A stretch of DNA of 64,000 nt from Allomuricauda sp. M10 (GCF_020782875.1 NZ_JAJGBN010000002.1:620001-684000), one strand, 5' to 3'; counted from the stretch's first letter, positions 53,509 to 62,966 are shown. Translations and numbers: made by a program. Notes: a model not told the origin generated them from the letters alone.

Positions 53509-55194
53509 ATGGCGGAAGAAGTTAAATCGCTGAATTTTATAGAGCATATCATTGAAGAAGATCTTAGAACGGGGTATGAAATGAGCCAATTGAGGTTCCG
53601 TTTTCCACCTGAACCGAACGGGTATCTTCACATTGGTCATGCCAGCTCCATTTGTCTCAATTTTGGATTGGGATTGAAATATAATGCCCCTGTAAACCTT
53701 CGTTTTGATGATACAAATCCTGCAAAGGAGGAAAAGGAATATGTGGATGCCATCAAAAGTGATGTGGCTTGGTTGGGCTATGAATGGGATACGGAATGCT
53801 ATGCATCGGATTATTTTCAGCAGTTGTACGATTGGGCAGTTGAGCTGATAAAGGATGGAAAAGCCTATGTTGACAGCCAAACTTCCGAACAAATTGCCAG
53901 TCAAAAGGGAACCCCAACGGAGCCCGGTAGCCATAGTCCATATCGGGATCGTTCAGTGGAAGAAAACCTTCGCCTATTTGAGGGCATGAAAAACGGGGAT
54001 TTCAAGGAAGGAGAACATGTGCTTCGTGCCAAGATCAATATGGCTTCATCCAATATGTTGATGCGTGATCCTGTGATGTATCGCATACTTCACAAGGCAC
54101 ATCACAGAACAAATACCGATTGGTGTATTTATCCTATGTACGATTGGACACACGGCGAAAGTGATTATATTGAACAAATCTCGCATTCCCTTTGTACGCT
54201 GGAGTTTCTACCTCACCGAGAGCTTTACGATTGGTTTTTGGACCAATTGGTATCAACAAAAAAATTACGCCCAAAACAGCGTGAATTTGCCCGTAGAAAT
54301 CTGAGTCATACAGTAGTGAGCAAGCGTAAATTGCTACAACTGGTAGAGAGTGGCGTGGTTGCTGGATGGGACGATCCAAGGATGCCCACTATTTCTGGAT
54401 TAAGAAGAAGAGGCTATACTCCGGAATCCATCAAGAATTTTGCGGACACTATTGGAATTGCTAAACGTGAAAATGTGGTAGATGTATCCCTTCTTGAATT
54501 TCATGCCAGGGAACATTTGAACAAAATCACCCCAAGGGTAATGGCAGTTTTGAGTCCTTTAAAAGTGGTCATCACCAATTACGAAGAAGGCAAGGAAGAA
54601 TGGTTGGATGCCGAAAATAATCCCGAGGATGAATCCGCTGGCTTTAGAAAAGTACCTTTTTCAAGGGAGTTGTATATTGAACAAGAGGATTTTAGAGAAG
54701 ATGCCAATAGAAAATTCTTTAGGTTAAAGCTGGGTGGCGAAGTGCGATTGAAGAATGGTTACATCATTCAGGCCAACAGCTGTACCAAAGACAGTGAAGG
54801 CAATGTTATCGAAGTGCAATGTACTTATGATCCCTTGAGTAAAAGTGGTTCGGGTACGGAAGAAAGTCTAAGAAAAGTGAAAGGAACCTTACATTGGGTT
54901 TCCATTCCTCATACCATTACTGCCGAAGTGCGACTGTATGATCGACTTTTCACGGATGAAACACCGGACGGTCATAAAGACAAGGATTTCATGGATTTTG
55001 TAAATCCTGATTCATTGGAAAAGATTACCGGTTATTTGGAACCCAGTTTAAAGGATGCCCAAGTTGGGGAGCAATTCCAATTTCAACGAATGGGATATTT
55101 TAATGTGGACAAGGATTCCACCAAAGAGAAAATGGTTTTCAACAGAACCGTTACTTTAAAGGACACTTGGGCCAAATTGGAACAAAAAGAGTAG
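53509..55194 (+). CDS. glnS: glutaminyl-tRNA synthetase
   Basis: A 561-residue class I aminoacyl-tRNA synthetase. It has the HIGH motif in FPPEPNGYLHIGHASSICLNF, the KMSKS-like motif VVSKRKLLQLV, the ADP-like RFDDTNPAKEEKEYVD segment, and a C-terminal anticodon-binding beta-barrel (about 335-555). The Gln-specific form (not GluRS) is indicated by the long N-terminal match and the acceptor-domain RAKINMASSNMLMRDPVMYR. I start at the ATG at 53509 (MAEEVKSLNFIEHIIEEDL) rather than the TTG two codons earlier. Promoter TACATTTG lies just upstream. gltX is also present in this window. Confidence 0.96.
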   Translation: MAEEVKSLNFIEHIIEEDLRTGYEMSQLRFRFPPEPNGYLHIGHASSICLNFGLGLKYNAPVNLRFDDTNPAKEEKEYVDAIKSDVAWLGYEWDTECYASDYFQQLYDWAVELIKDGKAYVDSQTSEQIASQKGTPTEPGSHSPYRDRSVEENLRLFEGMKNGDFKEGEHVLRAKINMASSNMLMRDPVMYRILHKAHHRTNTDWCIYPMYDWTHGESDYIEQISHSLCTLEFLPHRELYDWFLDQLVSTKKLRPKQREFARRNLSHTVVSKRKLLQLVESGVVAGWDDPRMPTISGLRRRGYTPESIKNFADTIGIAKRENVVDVSLLEFHAREHLNKITPRVMAVLSPLKVVITNYEEGKEEWLDAENNPEDESAGFRKVPFSRELYIEQEDFREDANRKFFRLKLGGEVRLKNGYIIQANSCTKDSEGNVIEVQCTYDPLSKSGSGTEESLRKVKGTLHWVSIPHTITAEVRLYDRLFTDETPDGHKDKDFMDFVNPDSLEKITGYLEPSLKDAQVGEQFQFQRMGYFNVDKDSTKEKMVFNRTVTLKDTWAKLEQKE

Positions 55195-55502
55195 TATAAT
55201 TATTCCTTATTGCAAGTAAAACAACAATCAGTTTATTTTATAAAAAACGAATCGTTAGGGCGCTATTTGGCGCCCTTTTTTATTTGGGCAACCCATTTCT
55301 CTACCCTCTGGAGCGAAAGTTCCGTATAGTGTCTTATTTGCGTTTTTTCAGTGTTAGAGTCAATCTTTACATCGATTGGATCAAACTCACCCTTTTTATG
55401 ATAGTAATTTAGCAGTGTACCGTTGAAACAACATGAATTAGAATTATGTTTTGAAGTTCCACCGGCACAATAAAGGAAGTTTAATTTCAAAACCTAAAAA
55501 TT
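55195..55502. other. 308-bp gap: terminator of glnS and promoter of ytxH-like gene
   Basis: It contains the glnS terminator (55257-55281) and about 220 bp of sequence that should carry the promoter of the YtxH-domain gene. I see no clear TAnnTTTG element. A 75-codon minus-strand frame (55263-55490) is not convincing and is treated as rejected. Confidence 0.5.
55257..55281 (+). terminator. terminator after glnS
   Basis: AGGGCGC (55257-55263) pairs with GCGCCCT (55270-55276) around a TATTTG loop and is followed by a T run (55276-55281). Confidence 0.88.
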
Positions 55503-55832
55503 ATGTCAAGTAATACAGGAAACATTGTAACAGCATTAGTAACAGGTGCCATTGTAGGTGCCGGAGTTGGAATTCTTTATGCTCCCGACAAAGGAACCAA
55601 GACAAGAAAGAAAATTAAGAAGAGTGCCGTAAAAGCCAAAAATGATTTGGCGAATACGATCACCAACGCAAAAGACGAATTCCATAAAACGGCAGAAGCC
55701 AAAAAAATTGAATTCGAGGAAAAGTTGGAAGACACCCTGTCCACCATGAGCTACAAGGCCGATGATATTATTGTCGCCTTGGAAAGAAAATTGGAAGATC
55801 TTAGAGCAAAGAACGCCCAACATCAAAAATAG
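55503..55832 (+). CDS. YtxH domain protein
   Basis: A 109-residue protein. An N-terminal hydrophobic segment with GxxxG pattern (NIVTALVTGAIVGAGVGILYAP) is followed by the YtxH/gas-vesicle-like DKGTKTRKKIKKSAV and a charged amphipathic helix to the end. The family is associated with general stress and envelope in many bacteria; biochemical function is not known. It is the first gene of a three-gene run, 3 bp before the next. Confidence 0.88.
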   Translation: MSSNTGNIVTALVTGAIVGAGVGILYAPDKGTKTRKKIKKSAVKAKNDLANTITNAKDEFHKTAEAKKIEFEEKLEDTLSTMSYKADDIIVALERKLEDLRAKNAQHQK

Positions 55833-55835
55833 TCT

Positions 55836-56186
55836 ATGGCTTTCGAGGACATTAGAGAGCAAATTGCCGAGGCCGAAGATAGTGCCAAGTCCTATGTAAG
55901 CAAAAGCATCGATTTTTATCGACTGAAAAGTTTTAAATCGATGATGCAGGGAATTACTGTGGGCGCCAAGGTCATATTGATTGGATCAATGGTGGCCATG
56001 GCACTACTGTTCCTTTCCATAAGTGCCGCATTTTGGATTGGCGAATCGCTGAAGAGCAATGCTGTAGGATTTTTGTTGGTCGGCTCTTTTTATGTACTGA
56101 TAGGTATATTAATCTTTGCCTTCCGACAAAGGCTGGAGAAACCGCTCCTGGAGAAGTTTTCTAAATTTTATTTTGATGAGTTATGA
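55836..56186 (+). CDS. phage holin family protein (YqjE-like, DUF1469)
   Basis: A 116-residue membrane protein with two hydrophobic segments (about 42-66 and 73-96), the usual YqjE layout: an amphipathic N-terminal helix ([20 protein letters not shown]), two transmembrane helices and a short basic tail. The name phage holin family reflects a domain grouping; nothing here suggests a prophage. It is coupled to the next gene by an ATGA overlap. Confidence 0.85.
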   Translation: MAFEDIREQIAEAEDSAKSYVSKSIDFYRLKSFKSMMQGITVGAKVILIGSMVAMALLFLSISAAFWIGESLKSNAVGFLLVGSFYVLIGILIFAFRQRLEKPLLEKFSKFYFDEL

Positions 56187-56398
56187 TGCAGAAACAATAT
56201 ACATCCTTTGAAGCCATAGAACAGGACCTAAAAATCCTGAATCTGGAAAGGCAAATCGATGAGGAAAAACTGAAACGCTCCATTCAAAATGCCAAAAAGG
56301 AACTTTATCCGGTAAATGTTTTGGGTGGTATGGCTCCGATCATACAAAAGGTGGCCATTTCATTGATTGCCAAAAAAATATTGAAAAAGATAGGTTGA
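56183..56398 (+). CDS. small protein, DUF6327-like
   Basis: A 71-residue protein, [20 protein letters not shown] followed by [19 protein letters not shown], a short helical charged part, and a hydrophobic C-terminal helix ([23 protein letters not shown]) that may lie at the membrane. I believe this matches the DUF6327 group seen after YtxH and YqjE genes in Bacteroidota. It may start at either of two adjacent ATG codons (56183 or 56186). It closes the trio and is followed by a terminator. Confidence 0.8.
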   Translation: MMQKQYTSFEAIEQDLKILNLERQIDEEKLKRSIQNAKKELYPVNVLGGMAPIIQKVAISLIAKKILKKIG

Positions 56399-56417
56399 AC
56401 CAATGTCTTGAGAATGG

Positions 56418-56444
56418 AAAAAGGCTCCCTAGGGAGCCTTTTTT
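56418..56444 (+). terminator. terminator after the YtxH/YqjE/DUF6327 trio
   Basis: AAGGCTCCCT and AGGGAGCCTT are perfectly complementary around a central CCTAGG, and TTTTTT follows. It may work on both strands, also serving the SPFH gene. Confidence 0.88.
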
Positions 56445-56461
56445 ATTGGATAACCAACGTG

Positions 56462-57391
56462 TTAATCGTTGTTCTTCTTGTTGTTTTGCTTTTTCATGGC
56501 CTCACCAATTTGGTTGCTGGCGGTGAAAGAAGCCACCATATTGTTCAACATGTCGCTACCGGCTTGTGGTGAGTTGGGCAACAAGATCAGGTTGGTATTG
56601 GTTTCCTCGCCAATGGCCTGTAGGGTATCATAGTGCTGGGTAACCACAATCAACGCAGACGCTTCCTGGGAATTGATACCCACTTTGTTCAAAACCTCTA
56701 CGGATTCTTCCAAACCTCTGGCAATTTCGCGGCGTTGATCCGCAATACCTTGTCCTTGCAGTCTTTTGCTTTCTGCTTCTGCTTTGGCCTTTTCAACAAT
56801 AAGGATCCTTGCGGCATCCCCTTCAAATTGGGCAGCAATTTTTTCACGCTCTGCAGCATTGATACGGTTCATGGCCGCTTTTACCTGGGCATCCGGGTCA
56901 ATATCGGTCACCAAGGTTTTGATGATATCGTACCCATATTCGATCATGGCGTCCTGAAGTTCAGCTTTTACCGCAATGGCGATATCGTCCTTTTTAACAA
57001 AGACATCATCCAACTTCATTTTAGGAACCTCAGCGCGGACCACATCAAAAACGTAGGAAGTAATCTGATCATGAGGATATTCCAATTTATAGAAAGCTTC
57101 ATATACCTTATCCTTGATCACTACATACTGGACAGATACTTTCAATTTTACGAATACATCATCCTTAGTTTTGGTTTCAACGATTACATCCAATTGTTGA
57201 ATTTTTAGTCCAACACGAGTAACTATCCGGTCTACCAACGGAATTTTCATTTGCAATCCGGAATGGCGAATGCTTTGGAACTTTCCAAACCGTTCTATAA
57301 TGACTGCGGTTTGTTGCTTTACGATAAAGAAGAACTTGAAGAAAATAACAAGCGCAAAAAATATGATAGGTATTATAAAATAATTGCCCAT
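56462..57391 (-). CDS. SPFH/Band 7 domain protein (paraslipin/QmcA-like)
   Basis: A 309-residue membrane-associated protein. A single N-terminal hydrophobic segment (IIPIIFFALVIFFKFFFI) is followed by the SPFH domain (about 25-200, TAVIIERFGKFQSIRHSGL, VSVQYVV, VRAEVPKMKLDD) and a long coiled coil (ERIAAQFEGDAARILIVEKAK-type, with EREKIAAQ). Family members form oligomers and act as scaffolds for proteases and lipids; direct substrate is unknown. The C-terminal tail is rich in Asn and Lys. It is not next to an NfeD gene, unlike many paraslipins. Confidence 0.9.
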   Translation of the reverse strand: MGNYFIIPIIFFALVIFFKFFFIVKQQTAVIIERFGKFQSIRHSGLQMKIPLVDRIVTRVGLKIQQLDVIVETKTKDDVFVKLKVSVQYVVIKDKVYEAFYKLEYPHDQITSYVFDVVRAEVPKMKLDDVFVKKDDIAIAVKAELQDAMIEYGYDIIKTLVTDIDPDAQVKAAMNRINAAEREKIAAQFEGDAARILIVEKAKAEAESKRLQGQGIADQRREIARGLEESVEVLNKVGINSQEASALIVVTQHYDTLQAIGEETNTNLILLPNSPQAGSDMLNNMVASFTASNQIGEAMKKQNNKKNND

Positions 57392-57478
57392 AGTGTTTAG
57401 ATTTTTATGTTAGAAATGGAATTTACGAAACTCTAGTACACTATTAGTAGTTATCCGTTAAGTTTTGTTACAGATCCA

Positions 57479-58981
57479 TCAATTGGATAGAGTGTTAATG
57501 GCTTTGTTGATTCGCTTTATGGTTTCTTCCTTGCCAATCAATTCCATAATATCGAAGAGATGCGGACCTTTCATATCCCCAACTAGAATTAGACGCAATG
57601 GAGGCATCACTTTTCCGAAGGAAAGTTCTTTGTTTGTAATCCACTCCTTAACTATGGTTTCAATGTTCAATGATTCAAAATCGGAAATGTTTGAAAGTAT
57701 AGCGGCAACTTCTTCCATGATATCAGGAGTGTCTTCTTTCCATTGTTTTTTCACCGATTTGTCATCATAGGTGGTTGGACTTTGGAAAAAGTAATCACTT
57801 AGTTCCCAGAAATCAGAAACAAAAACTGCCCTTTCCTTAATGAGGGAAACCACTTTTTTAACTTTCGAAATTTCAGTAGTAACCTTTTGTGCTTCAAGTT
57901 GTTTGATGAAAATTTGAGCCAATTCTTCATCCGATTTTCGTTGAAGCCATTGCTGATTATACCAATTGTTTTTTTCTGGATCAAAACGTGCCCCCGATTT
58001 GTTCACCCGCTCCAAACTGAAGCTTTCAATCAATTCATCCAAAGTGAAAATTTCTTGTTCGGTACCAGGATTCCAGCCCAAAAGCGCCAAAAAGTTAACA
58101 ACTGCTTCAGGAAAAAAGCCAGCCTCGCGGTAACCTTGGGATTCGTTCCAGGAAAGTGGGAAAACCGGAAAACCTCCTTTTTCCCCATCCCTTTTGCTCA
58201 ATTTTCCTTTGCCGACGGGTTTCATGATGAGCGGTAAATGTGCAAATTTAGGCGCATTCCATCCAAAGGCTTTATACAGCAATTCATGTAGTGCCATGGA
58301 TGGCAACCATTCTTCACCACGGATCACATGGGTAATCTTCATCAAATGATCGTCCACAATGTTGGCCAAATGGTAGGTGGGCATTCCATCGCTTTTGAAC
58401 AAAACTTTATCATCCAAAATGTTGGTATCAATGGTAATTTCTCCACGGATAATATCATTGAGGACGAACTGCTCGTCCTGTGGCGATTTAAATCGAATGA
58501 CATAATCCTCGCCGGCATATAATTTAGCTTGAACTTCTTCCGTAGGAAGGGAAAGGGAGTTGGAAAGTTTCAGTCTGTTATGCCAGTTATAGATGAAGGT
58601 TTTGCCTTTTTCCTCATGGTCTTTCCTGTGAAAATCCAAACTTTCAGCAGAGTCGAAAGCGTAGTATGCGTGTCCATTTTCAATAAGTTCCAGCGCGTAG
58701 GCCTTGTACAGGTTTTTGCGCTCACTTTGTCTGTATGGGCCATAATTACCTTCTTTGCCGGGTCCCTCATCAAACGGAATCCCACACCAGTTCAGTGCTT
58801 CAATTATGTATGCTTCGGCACCTTCCACATATCTGTTCTGATCGGTATCCTCTATGCGCAACAGAAAATCTCCGCCATTTTTTTTGGCGAACAAATAGTT
58901 GAACAATGCGGTCCGTAGACCTCCAATATGCAATGGACCTGTGGGACTCGGGGCAAATCGGACCCGTACTTTTTCACTCAT
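57479..58981 (-). CDS. gltX: glutamyl-tRNA synthetase
   Basis: A 500-residue class I synthetase. HIGH-like motif in RFAPSPTGPLHIGGLRTALF, KMSKS-like motif GKLSKRDGEKGG and RIEDTDQNRYVEGA are clear, followed by the anticodon-binding helical domain (about 320-495). It is the discriminating GluRS, as glnS is also present. The start MSEKVRVRFAP is well placed, 121 bp from the divergent DUF4175 gene. Confidence 0.96.
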   Translation of the reverse strand: MSEKVRVRFAPSPTGPLHIGGLRTALFNYLFAKKNGGDFLLRIEDTDQNRYVEGAEAYIIEALNWCGIPFDEGPGKEGNYGPYRQSERKNLYKAYALELIENGHAYYAFDSAESLDFHRKDHEEKGKTFIYNWHNRLKLSNSLSLPTEEVQAKLYAGEDYVIRFKSPQDEQFVLNDIIRGEITIDTNILDDKVLFKSDGMPTYHLANIVDDHLMKITHVIRGEEWLPSMALHELLYKAFGWNAPKFAHLPLIMKPVGKGKLSKRDGEKGGFPVFPLSWNESQGYREAGFFPEAVVNFLALLGWNPGTEQEIFTLDELIESFSLERVNKSGARFDPEKNNWYNQQWLQRKSDEELAQIFIKQLEAQKVTTEISKVKKVVSLIKERAVFVSDFWELSDYFFQSPTTYDDKSVKKQWKEDTPDIMEEVAAILSNISDFESLNIETIVKEWITNKELSFGKVMPPLRLILVGDMKGPHLFDIMELIGKEETIKRINKAINTLSN

Positions 58982-59144
58982 GTTGTAAATACTTCTGGCA
59001 CAAAGATACGCCCCATTTACGATTAAGAAAGCGATAGATTAAAGGCTTTTGCCTATTGTGGGCATGCCGTTCATCAAGGTTTAACAAAAATTTGCTGCTG
59101 ATTTGTTAAGGATCAGGTATTTTGGTAGTACAGATTTACAGCAT

Positions 59145-62100
59145 TTGGGCAATTACCAAGAAATATTGAACAAATTAAGTGCTTTCATTAAAAAGTACTA
59201 CACCCAAAAATTGATTAAGGGCATATTGCTCTTTTTGGCTTTTGGCTTGCTTTTTTGGATAGCGGTTACCTCGGTTGAACTGTTGTTATGGTTGGACCCA
59301 AGTTGGAGGATGACCCTATTCATCCTTTTTGTTTTAGTAGAATTGTTTCTGCTATATCGATTTATAGTGGTACCTTTTTTGTACTTATTTCGGGTCAAGG
59401 GGGGAATTACAAATAAAGAGGCTTCCGTGTTGATTGGAAAACATTTTCCTGATGTTGACGATAAACTGCTCAACCTTTTGGAATTGTCTGATTCGAAAGA
59501 AAAATCAGATTTGTTATTGGCAAGTATTGAACAGCGTGCCAGTGGTTTGAAACCTGTTCCTTTTACCCAAGCTGTGGATTTCAAGCAAAGCTATTCGTAT
59601 GCTAAGTATGTGATTATTCCGGTAGGGATATTGTTGTTCATTTGGATTTCGGGGAATATTGTTTCTTTTTTCAATTCCAATCAACGGGTGTTACATTATG
59701 ATTTAGCTTATGAAAAGCCCGCACCATTTCAATTTCAGTTATTGAATGATAGGCTAGAGGTTTTGGATAATGAACCCTTAACTATTCGTGCCACAACCGT
59801 TGGGGATGTTCGTCCGGAAAGTGTGAGTATCGTTGTAAATGGTGAGGAGTTGTTGATGAAAAACATCGGCGGGGAGTATACCTATACGTTTGAACCTCCA
59901 GTAGCTGAAAGCACTTTTTATCTTCTGGCCAATGAATGGAATTCTAGAAGTTATACCATCAAAAGTTATGCTACCCCGGCTTTGGTAGATTTTAAGATGC
60001 AACTTCTGTATCCAAAGTATTTGAACAAAGGCCCAGAGGTGGTTTCTGGTACGGGTAATGCCGTAGTTCCTGAAGGCACCAAGGTCACATGGCATATTGA
60101 AGGAATGAATGTGGAAGAAATCCACATGGCAACTAAAGATTCGGTTTATGAATTTCAAGTTAAGGAGGGCAGATTTAGTCATGAATTAAGGTTATTTAAA
60201 AACTTGGATTATGAGTTGAGCACTTCAAATGACCACGTTCAGAATTTTGAACAACTGGCCTATGGTCTGGAGGTGATTCGAGATGCCAATGCAACGGTTC
60301 ACGTGGAACAATTTTTGGATTCCTTAAATCCCAATCAATCTTTTTACACGGGCCAAGCTGCGGATGATTATGGTTTGAGTAAAATTCGTCTGGTTTGTTA
60401 TCCTGCAGATGATGCCAAAGCTATTCAAAAGTTGGATTTGGAATCTCCTCAAGGTAACGTGTATCAATTTTATTACACTTTTCCTTCTGGTTTGGATTTG
60501 GTTGCAGGAAGAAATTATAAATTGTATTTCGAAGTAGTTGATAATGATGGTATTAGAGGAGGAAAGGTTACCAAAAGCCAAGTATTCAATGCTACTTATT
60601 ATGACGATAATGAATTGAATAACAAAGAGTTGGAGTTTCAGAATTCAACATTGAACAAGATGTCCAAATCTCTGGAACAATTTAAGGACCAGAACAAGGA
60701 ACTTTCCAAAATCAATGAAGGCCAAAAAGAGGAACGCAACCTTACGTTTGAGGACAAGGGCCAGATCAAGAACTTTTTGCAAAAACAACAACAGCAAGAA
60801 GCTTTAATGAAAAAGTTCAGCCATGAGTTAAGAGAAAGTATCGACAAAGGTTCCGAGGACAATGAACTTAAGAAAATGCTTCAGGAGCGTTTGGAAAGAC
60901 AAGAACTGGAGGCGAAAAAGAATGCGGAACTTTTAGAGGAGCTGAACAAGATTGCGGATAAAATTGATAAGGAAGAACTTCAAAAGCGTTTGGAAGAATT
61001 GGGTAAAAACCAAGGAAAGAATACGCGCAACCTGGAGCAGATCTTGGAATTGACCAAGCGCTATTATGTTACTGAGAAAGCCGCTCAGATTGCCAAAGAG
61101 TTACAAGAGTTGGCAGAGAAACAGGAAATCCTCTCGGACTTGAAGCTAGGTCAAGATTTTAGTGATAAGGAACAGAAGAAGTTGAATGATGCTTTTAATG
61201 ATTTGGAGAAAGAAATCAGGGAGTTGGAAAAGGACAATGCGAAATTAAAAAAGCCATTGGAAATTGATGCGGATAAAAAGAAGACTGACGATATAAGTAA
61301 AGACCAAAAAGATGCTTTGGAAGAGATAAACAAACATCAAGGCATGGATGAATCTTCACAAAGTCAGCAAAAGAATGAAGCCAGTGACAAAGCGTCCAAT
61401 AAGCAGAAGTCAGCTGCCCAGAAGATGAAAGAAATGAGTCAGGGTATGCAGCAAGGTGCATCCGGTGGAGGAGCGGAAGCAGATTCCGAGGACGCTGAAA
61501 TGTTACGTCAGATTTTGGACAACCTGGTAACCTTTTCCTTTAAGCAAGAAAATTTGTTTGATAACCTTCAATCCGCTGATGTTGACATTTCTCAATTTTC
61601 AAAAACCGTTAAGGATCAGCAAAACCTTCGAAGATTGTTTGAGCATGTGGACGACAGTTTGTTTGCACTTTCACTGCGTAGGGCCGAGCTATCAGAATTT
61701 GTGAATGAACAGATTACCGAGGTGTACTATAACATTGACAAGTCACTCGAAAGTATTGCCGAGAATCAGGTTTATCAAAGCGCCTCCTACCAGCAATACG
61801 TCATCAATGCTACAAATTCCCTTGCTGATTTTTTGGCAAATGTTCTGGACAATATGCAACAGAACATGAATCCAAGTCAAGGCAGTGGTGGAGGCTCGGA
61901 TTTTCAATTGCCAGATATCATTAAGGGCCAGCAAGAGCTTCAGGAGAAGATGCAAGGTTCGGGTAAAGAGGGACAACCTTCACAACAACAAGGGGAACAG
62001 AATGGTAAGGAAGGTCAAGGCAATGAAGGTGAAAAAGGTTCAAAAGGTGAAGGTCAAAAGTCGGGTGAAGGAAAGGAAGGTAAGGATGGAGAGAATGGTT

Positions 62101-62552
62101 CAGCTGGTGGCCAATCCGGAAATGGTTTGGAAGAAATGAACTTGAATGAAGTTTATGAAATTTATAAAGAGCAACAGTTTTTAAGGGAGAAATTAGAGGA
62201 GCAGTTGAATGATATGATCAATAAATCCGATCATGATCTGACCAAAAAGCTGCTTCAGCAAATGGAGGATTTTGAAAATGATTTGTTGGAAAATGGAATC
62301 ACCAACAGAACGATGAGTAAGGCTAACAACATTCAACATCAATTGATGAAATTGGAAAATGCAAGTCTGGAACAAGGAGAGAAAAAGGAAAGGGAGAGCG
62401 AAACCAACAAGAATATTTTTGCCAACCCTATTACTACTAAACCCGAACTGCTTAAAGATTACCAAAACGACATTGAAATATTAAACAGACAAGCTTTACC
62501 TTTGCGGCAAAATTTCGAAAAGAAAGTAAAGGTATATTTCAATAATGATTGA
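59145..62552 (+). CDS. DUF4175 family large membrane protein
   Basis: About 1135 residues if a TTG at 59145 is used (start GNYQEILNKLSAFIKKYY); the frame is open from 59103, and there is no early ATG. Two or three hydrophobic helices lie near 23-45, 54-80 and 155-175. Extracytoplasmic beta domains (about 200-470) follow, and then a very long charged coiled coil (about 490-750, KMLQERLERQELEAKK-type). A GEGQ/KEG-rich low-complexity linker sits near residues 960-1005. The family is known only from Bacteroidota genomes and has no assigned function; it often neighbours housekeeping genes. It overlaps ybeY by eight bases. Confidence 0.85.
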   Translation: MGNYQEILNKLSAFIKKYYTQKLIKGILLFLAFGLLFWIAVTSVELLLWLDPSWRMTLFILFVLVELFLLYRFIVVPFLYLFRVKGGITNKEASVLIGKHFPDVDDKLLNLLELSDSKEKSDLLLASIEQRASGLKPVPFTQAVDFKQSYSYAKYVIIPVGILLFIWISGNIVSFFNSNQRVLHYDLAYEKPAPFQFQLLNDRLEVLDNEPLTIRATTVGDVRPESVSIVVNGEELLMKNIGGEYTYTFEPPVAESTFYLLANEWNSRSYTIKSYATPALVDFKMQLLYPKYLNKGPEVVSGTGNAVVPEGTKVTWHIEGMNVEEIHMATKDSVYEFQVKEGRFSHELRLFKNLDYELSTSNDHVQNFEQLAYGLEVIRDANATVHVEQFLDSLNPNQSFYTGQAADDYGLSKIRLVCYPADDAKAIQKLDLESPQGNVYQFYYTFPSGLDLVAGRNYKLYFEVVDNDGIRGGKVTKSQVFNATYYDDNELNNKELEFQNSTLNKMSKSLEQFKDQNKELSKINEGQKEERNLTFEDKGQIKNFLQKQQQQEALMKKFSHELRESIDKGSEDNELKKMLQERLERQELEAKKNAELLEELNKIADKIDKEELQKRLEELGKNQGKNTRNLEQILELTKRYYVTEKAAQIAKELQELAEKQEILSDLKLGQDFSDKEQKKLNDAFNDLEKEIRELEKDNAKLKKPLEIDADKKKTDDISKDQKDALEEINKHQGMDESSQSQQKNEASDKASNKQKSAAQKMKEMSQGMQQGASGGGAEADSEDAEMLRQILDNLVTFSFKQENLFDNLQSADVDISQFSKTVKDQQNLRRLFEHVDDSLFALSLRRAELSEFVNEQITEVYYNIDKSLESIAENQVYQSASYQQYVINATNSLADFLANVLDNMQQNMNPSQGSGGGSDFQLPDIIKGQQELQEKMQGSGKEGQPSQQQGEQNGKEGQGNEGEKGSKGEGQKSGEGKEGKDGENGSAGGQSGNGLEEMNLNEVYEIYKEQQFLREKLEEQLNDMINKSDHDLTKKLLQQMEDFENDLLENGITNRTMSKANNIQHQLMKLENASLEQGEKKERESETNKNIFANPITTKPELLKDYQNDIEILNRQALPLRQNFEKKVKVYFNND
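60295..60310. other. degenerate parS-like site
   Basis: CGGTTCACGTGGAACA shares the CACGTG core and the right arm of the parS consensus TGTTNCACGTGNAACA, with two mismatches in the left arm. It lies inside the DUF4175 gene, 2.6 kb from the better site. Confidence 0.25.
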
Positions 62553-62964
62553 GTTTCATTTCAAGTCTGATTTGCTGTTGGGTAACATATCCGATTATTC
62601 CGATTGGATAAATAGAATATTGGATTCTGAGGACTTTGTTCTTGGTCAGATTGACTATATCTTTTGCACGGATGATTATCTGTTGGAGCTGAATCAAGAG
62701 TATTTGAATCACGATACATTTACCGACATCATTACTTTCGATTATACAGATGGAATTTCCATTTCTGGCGATATTTTTATATCAACAGAACGGGTTGAAG
62801 AAAATGCCTCAAGTTTTAAAGTTGAGTTTGAAGAAGAACTTTTACGCGTAATGAGCCACGGTGTTTTACACCTAATGGGGTACAGTGATAAGTCCGATGA
62901 AGACCAAAAGATCATGCGCAAAAAAGAGGAAGAAAAGATGAAAATGTTCCACGTGGAACCATAG
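62545..62964 (+). CDS. ybeY: endoribonuclease YbeY (rRNA maturation)
   Basis: A 139-residue protein of the YbeY family, a zinc-dependent endoribonuclease involved in 16S 3'-end maturation and 70S quality control. The signature HGVLHLMGYSDKSDED contains the first two zinc histidines, but the third position is Asp (GYSD) where the proteobacterial motif has His (GYDH). I believe Asp is common in Bacteroidota. The N-terminal sheet (EFHFKSDLLLGNISDYSDW) and LDCVDDY-like FCTDDYLLELNQEYLNHD are present. It starts within the DUF4175 3' end, and mnmG follows 2 bp later. The last codons contain a parS-like palindrome. Confidence 0.93.
   Translation: MIEFHFKSDLLLGNISDYSDWINRILDSEDFVLGQIDYIFCTDDYLLELNQEYLNHDTFTDIITFDYTDGISISGDIFISTERVEENASSFKVEFEEELLRVMSHGVLHLMGYSDKSDEDQKIMRKKEEEKMKMFHVEP
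62945..62960. other. parS-like ParB binding site
   Basis: TGTTCCACGTGGAACC matches the parS consensus TGTTNCACGTGNAACA at every defined base but the last. The 14-bp core GTTCCACGTGGAAC is perfectly symmetric. It encodes the MFHVEP end of YbeY. Confidence 0.65.
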
Positions 62965-62966
62965 AT

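Noticed and set aside
55263..55490. 75-codon minus-strand frame between glnS and the YtxH gene
   Set aside because: TTG start only 12 bp from the divergent YtxH start, no room for a promoter, and its end falls within the glnS terminator. It would also occupy the space needed for the YtxH promoter. Not excluded, but unsupported.
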